Shown: one piece after another, positions 23,878 to 31,695 of the stretch
Numbering within the stretch: the first letter of the stretch is position 1
How the letters are laid out: every line of letters starts with the position of its first letter
Source of the DNA: Phycisphaerales bacterium
Lineage (GTDB): Bacteria; Planctomycetota; Phycisphaerae; Phycisphaerales; UBA1924
Direction: 5' to 3'
DNA length: 64,000 nt
Assembly (NCBI GenBank): GCA_947459215.1
Contig: CANHCQ010000005.1
Location: 1 to 64,000, forward strand
Translations under genes and position numbers: made by a program
The notes under the pieces: generated by a model
Databases searched by the model: none
What the model was told of the DNA's origin: nothing
The model's input: only the letters and a program-made list of their open reading frames with translations

Positions 23878-24876
23878 ATGCCGCGTACTGATGTGATGAA
23901 GCAAAAAGGCCTGACTCTCGTTGACGCCATCAACGAAGGCCTCGAACAGGAAATGTCCCGCGACTCCCGCATCGTCATCCTCGGCGAGGACGTCGGGCAC
24001 AACGGCGGCGTCTTCCGCGTCACCGAAGGCCTCCAGAAGATCTTCGGCAAGGACCGCGTCATCGACACGCCCCTCGCCGAGTCCGGCATCATGGGCACCG
24101 CCATCGGCCTCGCCATGGCCGGCATGCGCCCCATCCCCGAGATCCAGTTCGAAGGCTTCCTCGGCCCCGCCTTCGACCAGCTCACCAACCACGCCGCCCG
24201 CTACCGCAGCCGCACCCGCGGCGCGGTCACGGTGCCGCTCACCGTCCGCGTCCCCGTCGGCGGCGGCATCCACGCCCCCGAGCTTCACTCCGACTCACCC
24301 GAGGCCATCTACGCCCACACCCCCGGCCTCAAGGTCGTCATGCCCAGCACGCCCTACGACGCCAAGGGCCTGCTCCTCTCCGCCATCCGCGACCCCGACC
24401 CCGTCGTCTTCTTCGAGCCCAAGCGCGTCTACCGCTCCTTCCGCGAGGAAGTGCCCGAAGGCGACTACACCATCCCGATCGGCCAGGCCAAGGTCGTCAG
24501 CGAAGGCACCGACCTGACCATCGTCACCTGGGGCGCCAGCGTCTTTGAGTGCCTCGCCGCCATCGACAAAATGCCCGAGGACGTCTCCATCGAGCTCATC
24601 GACCTCCGCACCATCTACCCCATCGACACCGACACCATCATCCAGTCCGTCCAGAAAACCGGCCGCTGCGTGATCGTCCACGAAGCCCCCAAGACCTGCG
24701 GCTTCGGCGCCGAGCTCTCCGCCATCATCCAGGAACACTGCTTCCTCCACCTCAAAGCCCCCGTCCAACGCGTCGCCGGCTTCGACACGGTGATGCCGTA
24801 CTACAAGCTCGAACTCGAATACCTGCCCGACTCCAAGCGGATCAGCGAGAGCGTCACGCAAACGCTCGCGTACTAA
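23878..24876 (+). CDS. pdhB: pyruvate dehydrogenase E1 component, beta subunit
   Basis: The 332-residue product is the E1 beta subunit: INEGLEQEMSRDSRIVILGEDV near the N terminus, TPLAESGIMGTAIGLAMAGMRP, PVGGGIHAPELHS, and the C-terminal IDLRTIYPID followed by VHEAPKTCGFGAEL. Together with PdhA it forms the alpha2beta2 ThDP enzyme. AGGA lies upstream of the ATG at 23878. It directly follows the 79-residue gene and precedes E2 after a 128-bp repeat-bearing gap. The E3 gene (lpd) is not in the window. Confidence 0.94.
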   Translation: MPRTDVMKQKGLTLVDAINEGLEQEMSRDSRIVILGEDVGHNGGVFRVTEGLQKIFGKDRVIDTPLAESGIMGTAIGLAMAGMRPIPEIQFEGFLGPAFDQLTNHAARYRSRTRGAVTVPLTVRVPVGGGIHAPELHSDSPEAIYAHTPGLKVVMPSTPYDAKGLLLSAIRDPDPVVFFEPKRVYRSFREEVPEGDYTIPIGQAKVVSEGTDLTIVTWGASVFECLAAIDKMPEDVSIELIDLRTIYPIDTDTIIQSVQKTGRCVIVHEAPKTCGFGAELSAIIQEHCFLHLKAPVQRVAGFDTVMPYYKLELEYLPDSKRISESVTQTLAY

Positions 24877-25004
24877 AGCTCAAAGCGACAAAGCGCAAAG
24901 CTCAAATAGAATTGACGAAACGCGAAACTCTGTATCTTCTCGTTCCCCTGCCTTGATTTGCTGCTCTGAGCTTTGCTGCTTTGAGCTTTTCCCGAGTCCT
25001 CCCC
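24877..25004. repeat. AGCTCAAAG inverted repeat between E1 beta and E2
   Basis: AAGCTCAAAGCGACAAAGCG plus AAAGCTCAA on the left pairs with TTTGCTGCTTTGAGCTTTT on the right, around an A/T-richer centre. It is built of repeated words like the CCACAGAG and CTAAGTCCT repeats elsewhere. It may form a hairpin in the transcript between pdhB and pdhC and affect their relative expression. Confidence 0.5.
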
Positions 25005-26486
25005 ATGGCCCACCACAAGTCCACCAACCCCGACGAATTCATCCTCCCCGACCTCGGCGAGGGCGTCCACGAAGCCGAGCTCATCAAGTGGCGCGTCAAG
25101 GTCGGTGACACCGTCGCCGAGCACGACATCCTCGCCGAGATGGAAACCGACAAGGCCCTCGTCGAAGTCCCCTCGCCCCGCGCCGGCACCATCGCCTCCC
25201 TCAACGGCAACGAAGGCGAGATTCTGAAGGTCGGCAACGTCCTAGTCACCTATCAAGCCAGCGGCTCATCCGCCGCCGCCGCGACCAAGGCCGCCTACGC
25301 CGGTTCGGCGCACGCCACCGAAACCCACGCCGTCGCCACCGCCGTCATCGACGCCCCCGAACCCGCCGCTGAACGCGAAGACGCCGGCACCGTCGTCGGC
25401 AAGATGGGCGGCGAGCTCGCCGGCATGTCCGCCGCCCCCGGCAAGGCCCTCGCAACTCCCGCCGTCCGCCGCCTCGCACGCGACCTCGGCCTCGACATCG
25501 ACTCCGTCACCGGCACCGGCATCGGCGGCCGCGTCACCGAAAAGGACGTCCGCAACGCCACCAGCACTCCCCCCCTCCCCGAGGGAGGGGGCAGGGGGAA
25601 GGGTTCGCCTTCTGCCTTGACCACCGCGGCGCCCTCAGCCCCCGGCCGCAACGCCGCCCCGTCGTTCATCCCTCCCTCGCCCGCTCCGCGCCCGGCGGCG
25701 CCCGCTCCTGCACCAGCCCCGCGCCAAGCCGCACCCGCGTGCCAGTACGACACCTCCGCGCCCGACGCCGACATCCGCATCCCCTTCCGCGGCGTGCGTC
25801 GCACCATTGCGAACCGCCTCCGCCAGTCCATCAACCAGGCCGTCCACTTCACCGTCATGGATGAAGCCGACGTCACCGCCCTCGAATCCCTCCGCAAGAA
25901 GCTCGCCGCCGCCAGCGGCGAGAAGGTCTCCTTCCTCCCCTTCGTCGCCGCCGCCGTCGCCCGCGTCCTCAACCAATCCCAGTTCCGCGCCCTCAACGCG
26001 ACGGTTGAGGAAGACCCGCAGAACCCCGCCGCCGACGCCTTCATCATCCAGCATCGCAGCGTCCACCTCGGCATCGCCACCGACACCGACAGCGGCCTCA
26101 TGGTCCCCGTCGTCCGCGACGCCGACCGCCTGGGCGTCCTCGAGATCGGCCGCGCCATTACCCAAACCGCCGAGAGCGCCCGCAACCGCACCATCGCCCG
26201 CGAAAACCTCATGGGCAGCACCTTCACCATCAGCAACGTCGGCAGCCACGCCGGCCGCTTCGCCACCCCGGTGATCAACTACCCCGAAGTCGGCATCCTC
26301 GCCGTCGGCCGCGCCAAAGACGGCGTCGTCGTCCGCCACGGCATGATCGGCGTCGGCAAACTGCTCCCCCTCAGCCTCGCCTGCGACCACCGAGTTGTCG
26401 ACGGTGCCACCGCGGCTCTCGCCCTTGCCGAAATCGTCAAGCTGCTGCAAGACGCAGAACAGTTGCTGGGTCCGGCGAGGGGATAA
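25005..26486 (+). CDS. pdhC: dihydrolipoamide acetyltransferase (E2) of a 2-oxoacid dehydrogenase
   Basis: The 493-residue E2 has one lipoyl domain (FILPDLGEGVHEAEL; lipoyl K50 in METDKALVE), a peripheral-subunit-binding domain at about 149-184 (ATPAVRRLARDLGLD to GGRVTEKDV), a Pro/Ala-rich linker, and a catalytic domain ending with the DHRVVDG active-site motif near residue 460. Residues about 187-203 (STPPLPEGGGRGKGSP) are encoded by a GC palindrome that also occurs between genes, inserted exactly in the flexible linker. The ATG at 25005 is selected over an upstream ATG at 24981, which falls in the repeat. It completes the pdhA-pdhB-pdhC set. Confidence 0.94.
   Translation: MAHHKSTNPDEFILPDLGEGVHEAELIKWRVKVGDTVAEHDILAEMETDKALVEVPSPRAGTIASLNGNEGEILKVGNVLVTYQASGSSAAAATKAAYAGSAHATETHAVATAVIDAPEPAAEREDAGTVVGKMGGELAGMSAAPGKALATPAVRRLARDLGLDIDSVTGTGIGGRVTEKDVRNATSTPPLPEGGGRGKGSPSALTTAAPSAPGRNAAPSFIPPSPAPRPAAPAPAPAPRQAAPACQYDTSAPDADIRIPFRGVRRTIANRLRQSINQAVHFTVMDEADVTALESLRKKLAAASGEKVSFLPFVAAAVARVLNQSQFRALNATVEEDPQNPAADAFIIQHRSVHLGIATDTDSGLMVPVVRDADRLGVLEIGRAITQTAESARNRTIARENLMGSTFTISNVGSHAGRFATPVINYPEVGILAVGRAKDGVVVRHGMIGVGKLLPLSLACDHRVVDGATAALALAEIVKLLQDAEQLLGPARG
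25564..25611 (+). repeat. ACTCCCCCTCCC palindromic repeat, copy 5, inside the E2 gene
   Basis: CACTCCCCCCCTCCC-CGA-GGGAGGGGGCAGGGGG then AAGGGTTCGCCTT. The sequence corresponds to intergenic copies at 11173, 11435 and 15089. Here it is translated in frame as a 16-residue Pro/Gly-rich peptide in the linker between the subunit-binding and catalytic domains of E2. One extra pair of C relative to other copies keeps the reading frame. Confidence 0.85.
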
Positions 26487-26523
26487 CTCGTCTTCTGCAA
26501 GCGAGCGACGCCACGCCGCCGAG

Positions 26524-26617
26524 CAGCCCAACGGGCTGCAAGAACAAAGCCGGGGGTGGCCGCGCCAGCGGCACCCCCGGAGAAGCGCCTCCCTACCTCC
26601 GCACCCCATCGGGGTGC
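26524..26617. repeat. cluster of three different GC palindromes (REP-like)
   Basis: Three hairpins follow one another after the E2 stop: CAGCCC-AAC-GGGCTG at 26524-26538; CCGGGGGTG...CACCCCCGG at 26550-26580 with a GCCGCGCCAGCGG centre; and GCACCCC-ATC-GGGGTGC at 26601-26617. None has a T-run, so they look like REP-type palindromes rather than a terminator, although the group may still end or stabilise the pdh transcript. Confidence 0.65.
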
Positions 26618-26685
26618 AAGATTTATCCTGCCGATCGGCAACAGTCGGCACACGTCAGCTAGGGCGTACCGCTTGGATTCTGCAC

Positions 26686-27306
26686 TTACGAATCGTGCGA
26701 CACTCTGCACACCGTCGATCGTCCCGAGCTCCGGATCTCGATCTCGCGCAGTTCCGCGATATCAGCCGAAAGGTACAGCACGCCGCTGAAAACCGGATCA
26801 TCGGTCGGCACGGTGACGGACTCTCCGTTTCTCACGATTGCCAGCAGGACGCCTCGGTCCAGCGACGGGTTCTGAGTCGGCGAGAACGTGTGCTTAGCGT
26901 GGAATTCGACGCGACCAATCGACTTTCCCGTTGCATCGCGGAACGACAGCTGCGGCAACTCGAATCCCGCCAGACCATCCCACCATGTAGCGTACAGGCA
27001 TGGCCACGGATCTTTCTGGCGCCGCGAAACGCGAGCCTCACAGAAGAGAAAGACACCTTCAGCGTTGGACTCCTCCATCGCTTTGCGTGCATGCGACCAC
27101 CGCTCGAGCACGTTCGTTGGAACGCCCGCCTCTTGTGCTCGCGACAATCTGATGTCGAGCAAGCGAAGCGATTCCAGCGCCAGAACAGAAGCACTCGGCG
27201 GCAAGCCGGTTGAAACGTCCGTTCGACGCGCAAGCGAGATAGCGAAGAAGATGATTGCGATCGCGCCAACGGCAAGTACTGGCAGAGCAAGAGGTCCCGA
27301 TCGCAT
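26686..27306 (-). CDS. hypothetical protein with one N-terminal membrane helix
   Basis: The 206-residue product begins MRSGPLALPVLAVGAIAIIF, one hydrophobic helix followed by RR, and continues with a soluble domain of about 175 residues without known motif. It is probably a membrane-anchored protein with most of its chain on one side. Base composition and codon use are less GC-rich than in the pdh genes. It converges on the pdh operon, with the palindrome cluster between them. No function can be proposed. Confidence 0.55.
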   Translation of the reverse strand: MRSGPLALPVLAVGAIAIIFFAISLARRTDVSTGLPPSASVLALESLRLLDIRLSRAQEAGVPTNVLERWSHARKAMEESNAEGVFLFCEARVSRRQKDPWPCLYATWWDGLAGFELPQLSFRDATGKSIGRVEFHAKHTFSPTQNPSLDRGVLLAIVRNGESVTVPTDDPVFSGVLYLSADIAELREIEIRSSGRSTVCRVSHDS

Positions 27307-27763
27307 CGTGGATTATTGGAAGGTGCCCCTTCTCGCTGCCGGGAGGCATCTGGCCCGACCACGCTGTGATGTGCCACAATTCCCCGCGACTTCGAAGGGC
27401 TTATCGTCGTCGGCCTCGCATTCGCATCCTATCCACCCCGCATGTCCGTGCTCGCCAAAGCACGAACTCGGCGTCCGATCAGGCCAAGGTCGTTGCAACC
27501 AACATCCGATCATTCGCCACGAAGTTCGGGAAGAACTCCGCTTCGTCACCCGAAGCACCGGACCGAGAATGTCATGCGTCGGGCAATCTCGCGGCCTTTT
27601 CCGTTTATGCAGGGCTGAAGTGAGGCTCTGGTCGTCAATGCCACCGAAACAACGGCAACATTCCTGAGATATGGCATGTTTTCAAGGAACGGCACGAGCA
27701 ACCGGAGCCCACTGTGGACGGATTCATGCCGTTGGTCGGGATGTGGAGGTGCATGTGGGAGCA
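27307..27763. other. 457-bp region without convincing gene
   Basis: Short open frames exist on both strands, but none shows a start site, domain or codon pattern that I trust. A GGGAG site near the right end belongs to the next gene. The region must contain promoters for the leftward hypothetical protein and the rightward PEP-CTERM-like gene. A decayed gene is possible. Confidence 0.4.
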
Positions 27764-28483
27764 ATGCGAAGCATTCAGATGATCGCGTCCGTCGCGGCAG
27801 GCATGTGGGTCGCCTCCGGCGCGGGAGCCAGCGTGATCTACAGCGCGGCGTCCGATTTCAACGCGACACAAGGCGGCACCAACGGCTTGTGGCAGTACGG
27901 ACAGCTTTCCGGCGTCGGAGGCGTCTTTGCGCAGGGCACGCTTAGCGGCGGATTGTTTTCGACGACCGGCGGAGCTTCCGTCGGGGCATCCTACATGCAC
28001 TCCGGCGGGTATTTCACCGGCGTGCTCGCCAACCTTCGCTTCACCGCGCCGACCGCTGGCACGTACGTGGCGACGTTTCAGGCCAAACTCACTGATCCGG
28101 GAAACAACCCGTACGTTGTCAGTGGTTATCCAGACTATCGGCGAGACGGCGTTCGGATGTGGTTGAACGGCACCTTCGCGGACCTTCAAACCTGGGATCA
28201 AGCGACGTCGGCTCAGTCCTTTCAATATCGAACGGTGACCACCACGTTGGCGCTTTCCGCCGGACAGAGCATCGACTTCGCGATCGATCCCAACGGTGCC
28301 CGCGGTTTCGCCTACGGGGCCCAGGCGTCCTACGTGGGCTACAACATCTACGACTCCACGGCGTACACGGCGACTGTTGAATTGATTCCGTCTCCCGGCG
28401 CGTTCTGCCTTGGCGGTGCGGGAGTCTTGATTACGGGACGTCGTCGATCGGGTAAACATGCGGACGTGACGCTGCAAGCATGA
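27764..28483 (+). CDS. exported PEP-CTERM-like protein
   Basis: The 239-residue product has a signal peptide (MRSIQMIASVAAGMWVASGA), a beta-rich mature domain with Gly/Ser/Thr-rich strands, and the C-terminal sorting-like region IPSPGAFCLGGAGVLITGRRR near residue 205-226. That PxP-hydrophobic-RRR layout is typical of PEP-CTERM proteins handled by exosortase, although here an 11-residue tail follows. The body (YVATFQAKLTDPGNNPYV, VRMWLNGTFAD) suggests a carbohydrate-binding-like beta sandwich. GGGAG precedes the ATG at 27764. A second PEP-CTERM-like gene follows. Confidence 0.75.
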   Translation: MRSIQMIASVAAGMWVASGAGASVIYSAASDFNATQGGTNGLWQYGQLSGVGGVFAQGTLSGGLFSTTGGASVGASYMHSGGYFTGVLANLRFTAPTAGTYVATFQAKLTDPGNNPYVVSGYPDYRRDGVRMWLNGTFADLQTWDQATSAQSFQYRTVTTTLALSAGQSIDFAIDPNGARGFAYGAQASYVGYNIYDSTAYTATVELIPSPGAFCLGGAGVLITGRRRSGKHADVTLQA

Positions 28484-28523
28484 AAGTGTTGTCAATAAAG
28501 CGGTGTTCTTTCGGAGATGCCGT

Positions 28524-28552
28524 TTGCTCCGATTGTGAGAATCCGCTAAAAT
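28524..28552 (+). promoter_or_regulatory. candidate sigma-70 promoter of the second PEP-CTERM-like gene
   Basis: TAAAAT at 28547-28552 (five of six positions of TATAAT) is preceded by TTGCTC at 28524-28529 at a 17-bp spacing. It lies about 75 bp before the ATG at 28628. The -35 match is weak, but the spacing and the local AT-richness in an otherwise GC-rich genome support a promoter here. Confidence 0.45.
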
Positions 28553-28627
28553 GCTGGTTGCCAATTCACGTGTTTGTATTTTGTAGGGATACAGCAGTGG
28601 GCTTTGGCCCTTCTGGGAGATAAAGAG

Positions 28628-29398
28628 ATGAATCGTACGTTGTGGGCGTTTGCTGCTGGCGTTGCCGCGGCCGGGACCTTGGCTTCTGCCTCGATCATCG
28701 ACGGCAGCTTTGAGAATCAGGCAGTTCTCCAGAACAACCCCTACGTGCTTCAGCCGAACGGCGAGAAGTGGGGCGCCAGCTGGGGCGGTTCGGACTGGGG
28801 CTGGAGTTCGTGGCAGGGTAACTTCTCGGGCGCATGGGTCGGTGGTGCGATCGCACGCACCGAAGACTTTGCCGCCGGCTGGAAGTGGGCCCACACGGGT
28901 GATGTGTTCGGCATCATCAAGGACCGCCAGACGATGTCGCAGACCTTCACCGCCGCGGATAGCGGCGTTGGAACGCTGTCGTGGTACGACGCCAACCGTG
29001 CTTCGTGGCGCGAGCACGATTGGTTCGGCCGTCCGAACGATTACAGTGTGACGATTACCGATTCGCTGGGCAACGTTCAGACAATCGGCAACTACATCAG
29101 CGAAGTGGCCGGTGGCAACTCGTATTCGGGTTCCGGATCCGGCTGGTGGACGACCGAGGGCAAGAGCACTTGGTTCGCCAAGAGTGGCACGGGCTTCACG
29201 CTGGTCGCTGGCATGTCGTACACGCTGAGCTTCAACAGCCTCAGCCCGTACATTTATGACAGCAACGGCAACATCACCGGCGTGGATGATCGGACCACGT
29301 TCCTGGATGACATCAGCCTGACCGTGCAGATTCCCGCCCCGGGCAGCGTTGCGATGCTCGCCATTGGCGGAGTGCTGGTCGCGCGACGCCGCCGCTAA
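28628..29398 (+). CDS. exported PEP-CTERM-like protein
   Basis: The 256-residue product has a signal peptide (MNRTLWAFAAGVAAAGTLAS), then IIDGSFENQAV, which is a common start of DUF642/CBM-like exported proteins, a Trp/Gly/Ser-rich beta domain, and the sorting tail IPAPGSVAMLAIGGVLVARR ending RRR. It is therefore expected to be exported and probably anchored or processed by an exosortase-like enzyme; none is in the window. AAAGAG precedes the ATG at 28628. A clear intrinsic terminator follows, so it is likely a single-gene transcript. Confidence 0.85.
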   Translation: MNRTLWAFAAGVAAAGTLASASIIDGSFENQAVLQNNPYVLQPNGEKWGASWGGSDWGWSSWQGNFSGAWVGGAIARTEDFAAGWKWAHTGDVFGIIKDRQTMSQTFTAADSGVGTLSWYDANRASWREHDWFGRPNDYSVTITDSLGNVQTIGNYISEVAGGNSYSGSGSGWWTTEGKSTWFAKSGTGFTLVAGMSYTLSFNSLSPYIYDSNGNITGVDDRTTFLDDISLTVQIPAPGSVAMLAIGGVLVARRRR

Positions 29399-29432
29399 AT
29401 GTGAACTCGCGACATTGCTGAATGGTTCATAC

Positions 29433-29456
29433 AAGCCCGCCGCAAGGCGGGTTTTT
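29433..29456 (+). terminator. Rho-independent terminator
   Basis: CCCGCC-GCAA-GGCGGG followed by TTTTT, 35 bp after the stop of the PEP-CTERM-like gene. The AA before the stem pairs with the first T residues, extending the hairpin. Confidence 0.85.
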
Positions 29457-29781
29457 ACATGGCGGCTCGCCAGCCGTGCGGGCATGTGGCAGGGCCCCGC
29501 CGCTTGTATGCACGCCGGAACATGATCATGGCCTCATCGGCAGGTGGGACCACCGGTGCGCCGCCGCTCGCTGCGTTGACCGAGCGGTGCTTTAAGCAAC
29601 GGATCCCGGGTCGCACCACGCGTGCCGAGCCACGAGCGGGTGGCCCGGCCAAGCGTTTGTGTGTGGGCCGAGGTTGGTGCCGCTCCCGCGCACACCGCCG
29701 TCGTTGCGCGCACACCTCCGTCGTTGCGTCGCTCGTCCATCTCTGAATGTCGCCGCGTAACCTCAGACTCCTCAGGCCTTT

Positions 29782-29825
29782 CCACTCCGTCTCTTCGTCT
29801 CTACGTCTCTCCGTCTCTTCCCCCT
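29782..29825 (-). repeat. GAGACGAAGAGACGG-type repeat (reverse orientation)
   Basis: CCACTCCGTCTCTTCGTC then TCTACGTCTCTCCGTCTCTTCCCCC. This is the longest intergenic copy of the repeat found inside the carboxyltransferase gene, in the opposite orientation. Confidence 0.65.
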
Positions 29826-29954
29826 TGAATCACCCCCATCAACCTGCGAAACTCCCCGCGCCGCTCACCCGACCGTGAAATCGGGCGAGCCGCTGGGGGA
29901 ATCCGCATCGAACCGCGCACCACATTTGACCCACCCGACGAGAAGCTCCCCGCG

Positions 29955-30623
29955 GTGCTCGAGATCCTCCAGCGCCCCGACTTCACCCTCGAGATGTGCG
30001 CCGACGAGTTCCAGGTGACGCTCCCCGCCCTCTGCGCCTTCCTCACCTCCGACCGCGGCCTCCTCCTCCTCGCCCACACCGAACTCGCCCAAGCCATCCA
30101 CATCCGCGCGATTGCCATCGCCCAGCTCCCCCGCGTCATCGATGCGATGAAGTACTCGCTCGAGGACTTCGCCCACACCTGCCGCAACGTCCCCATCAAC
30201 CCCAAGAGCATGCAAGCCCTCGAGTTCGTCGAACGCGCCAAAGACACCGCCAGACGCAACGGCCAACTCCTCCTCCGCCTCGCCCACTTCACCCCCCGCC
30301 CCCTGCGTGCCTACGCGCCGCCCGCGCCTCCTCTCCCCGCCCCGCGGGGAGAGGACCGCTTGGCCACAGGCCAAGCCACATGTCGAGCAACTGAGGGGAA
30401 CGAGACTCACCTGAACACCCACGCGGTCCAGTCCACCACCGCCGCAGCACCGCCTACCCAGCCAAACCCCACGCGCAAGCGTGCGGCCACCCCCGCCCCC
30501 ACAGCACTCCAGACCCTCGACAACCCACCGCCCACCGCCTCCACAACCCGGCGTGAGCGTGCAGCTCCCGTCATGCCACGCTTCGTAATGCCCGTCCCCG
30601 CTCCCCCGCGCCCGTCCGCCTGA
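29955..30623 (+). CDS. hypothetical protein, helical N-terminal half, repeat-derived C-terminal half
   Basis: A frame opens after a stop near 29825 and the only usual start codon before the helical part is the GTG at 29955. The first ~115 residues (LEILQRPDFTLEMCADEFQV, then LCAFLTSDRGLLLLAHTELA) are helical and resemble small helix-turn-helix-like planctomycete proteins. From about residue 120 the sequence is Pro/Arg/Thr-rich and runs through a CTCTCCCCGC...GCGGGGAGAG palindrome at 30331-30353, so the C-terminal half may be read-through of repeat DNA. The true start may lie further upstream at a non-standard codon. Function is unknown. Confidence 0.5.
   Translation: MLEILQRPDFTLEMCADEFQVTLPALCAFLTSDRGLLLLAHTELAQAIHIRAIAIAQLPRVIDAMKYSLEDFAHTCRNVPINPKSMQALEFVERAKDTARRNGQLLLRLAHFTPRPLRAYAPPAPPLPAPRGEDRLATGQATCRATEGNETHLNTHAVQSTTAAAPPTQPNPTRKRAATPAPTALQTLDNPPPTASTTRRERAAPVMPRFVMPVPAPPRPSA
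30331..30353. repeat. CTCTCCCCGC palindrome inside a hypothetical gene
   Basis: CTCTCCCCGC-CCC-GCGGGGAGAG, a perfect 10-bp stem, followed by GACCGCTTGG. It is related in sequence to the palindromes at 251-275 and 32838-32870. It falls in the frame of the 29955 gene near residue 126. Confidence 0.55.
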
Positions 30624-30753
30624 CCTGCAACGCGAGCTCGACGCATCACACCGCAGCCCTTCGCGTTGCGAGAACATCTCCATGCGCTCCGCAACACCGC
30701 AGAACCAATCACGCCGCCGAACGTCTGATCATCACAACCCCAGGAGTCCGCAC

Positions 30754-31194
30754 GTGGCACTGATCCGTCTGATGATCGTGGTTTGTGTGCTCGCGGCGTC
30801 GCTCGCCGGCTGCCGCACCGGGCAAGCCCACGACCCCGCCGCTCCGTCTCGCGCCGTCGAATGGACCTTCCTGAAGGCCAAACCCGGCAAACGCGACGCC
30901 CTTCGTGCGTTCATCATCGCGAACTGGTTCGCCATGGACGAGCGTGCGGTCCGTGAAGGGCTTATGCGGTCCTATCGGCTGCTCGACACCCGCACAGACG
31001 ACGGCCCGTGGGACCTCGCCGTCGAAGTCGAATACCACGACGAACGCGGATACGACGGCATCAAGGATCGCTTTGAGACAATCCGCGCGGAGCATGTGGT
31101 CCAGCCTATCGAAGGGCTCCTGCTGCGCGATCTCGGTGCCGTCGTCGGTTCGCGACGACTGTTCCCGGCGACTCACGGTTGTCCCCTCCGGTAG
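30754..31194 (+). CDS. lipoprotein with a Dabb/ABM-like alpha+beta domain
   Basis: The 146-residue product begins with a lipoprotein signal: LIRLMIVVCVLAAS followed by the lipobox LAGC, so it should be attached to a membrane by a lipidated cysteine at about residue 20. The mature part (VEWTFLKAKPGKRDALRAFI, then WDLAVEVEYHDERGYDGIKD) has the strand-helix-strand look of dimeric alpha-beta-barrel domains such as ABM, NIPSNAP or Dabb. The GTG at 30754 has AGGAG seven bases upstream. It is followed after 9 bp by the DinB-like gene. Confidence 0.65.
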   Translation: MALIRLMIVVCVLAASLAGCRTGQAHDPAAPSRAVEWTFLKAKPGKRDALRAFIIANWFAMDERAVREGLMRSYRLLDTRTDDGPWDLAVEVEYHDERGYDGIKDRFETIRAEHVVQPIEGLLLRDLGAVVGSRRLFPATHGCPLR

Positions 31195-31203
31195 GCTCAT
31201 GCC

Positions 31204-31695
31204 ATGGAACTCCTCGAAGCCCTGCGATTCCAGCTCGACACCTGCTTCAACGGCACCGGCTGGCACGGCCCCACGCTGATCGGCTCGCTCCGGGGCGTCA
31301 CGCCCGCGGAAGCGCTCCGCAAGCCCAGGGGGAGCAAGCACTGTCTCTGGGATCTGCTGCTGCACACGACATACTGGAAATACACCATGCTCGTCCGTCT
31401 CGGTGTCGCCGAGCCGCACACCTTCCCCCGCTCGCCCAGCAACTGGCCACGGACGCCCGATTCCAGGACGCCGGCGAAGGAACTGATGAAGCGATGGAAG
31501 GCCGATCTCAAGCTCGCGCGTGAGACCCACAAGGCGGTCGTGCAAGCCATGCTGCGGCTCGATCCCGCGACGCTGCACCAGATCCCCCCGGGCGGCAAGC
31601 GAGCCACGCGCTGGATCCTGCTGACCGGCATCGCCGCCCATGATGTCTACCACGCCGGCCAGTGCCAGCTCATCAAGAAAATGATCAGGAGATGA
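31204..31695 (+). CDS. DinB-fold (DfsB-like) putative metal-dependent protein
   Basis: A 163-residue four-helix-bundle protein of the DinB superfamily. The three histidines expected to bind a metal are H54 (LLLHTTYWKY) and H146 and H150 (GIAAHDVYHAGQ). Family members include bacillithiol- and mycothiol-dependent enzymes and damage-inducible proteins of unknown activity; the substrate cannot be inferred here. The stop overlaps the ATG of the LacI regulator (ATGA), suggesting co-transcription from the lipoprotein gene onward. Confidence 0.85.
   Translation: MELLEALRFQLDTCFNGTGWHGPTLIGSLRGVTPAEALRKPRGSKHCLWDLLLHTTYWKYTMLVRLGVAEPHTFPRSPSNWPRTPDSRTPAKELMKRWKADLKLARETHKAVVQAMLRLDPATLHQIPPGGKRATRWILLTGIAAHDVYHAGQCQLIKKMIRR

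Larger units (their letters stand above)
29399..29954. other. 556-bp repeat-bearing intergenic region
   Basis: It contains the terminator of the PEP-CTERM-like gene, a fragment sharing CGTGCCGAGCCACG with the inverted repeat at 297-436 (near 29620), a 20-bp tandem duplication CGCGCACACC(G/T)CCGTCGTTG at 29687-29726, and a GTCTCTTCGTCTCT repeat at 29782-29825. No gene is evident. Confidence 0.6.

Noticed and set aside
27307-27763. Small genes on either strand of this gap
   Set aside because: No start site, codon pattern or recognisable motif favours any of the short frames.
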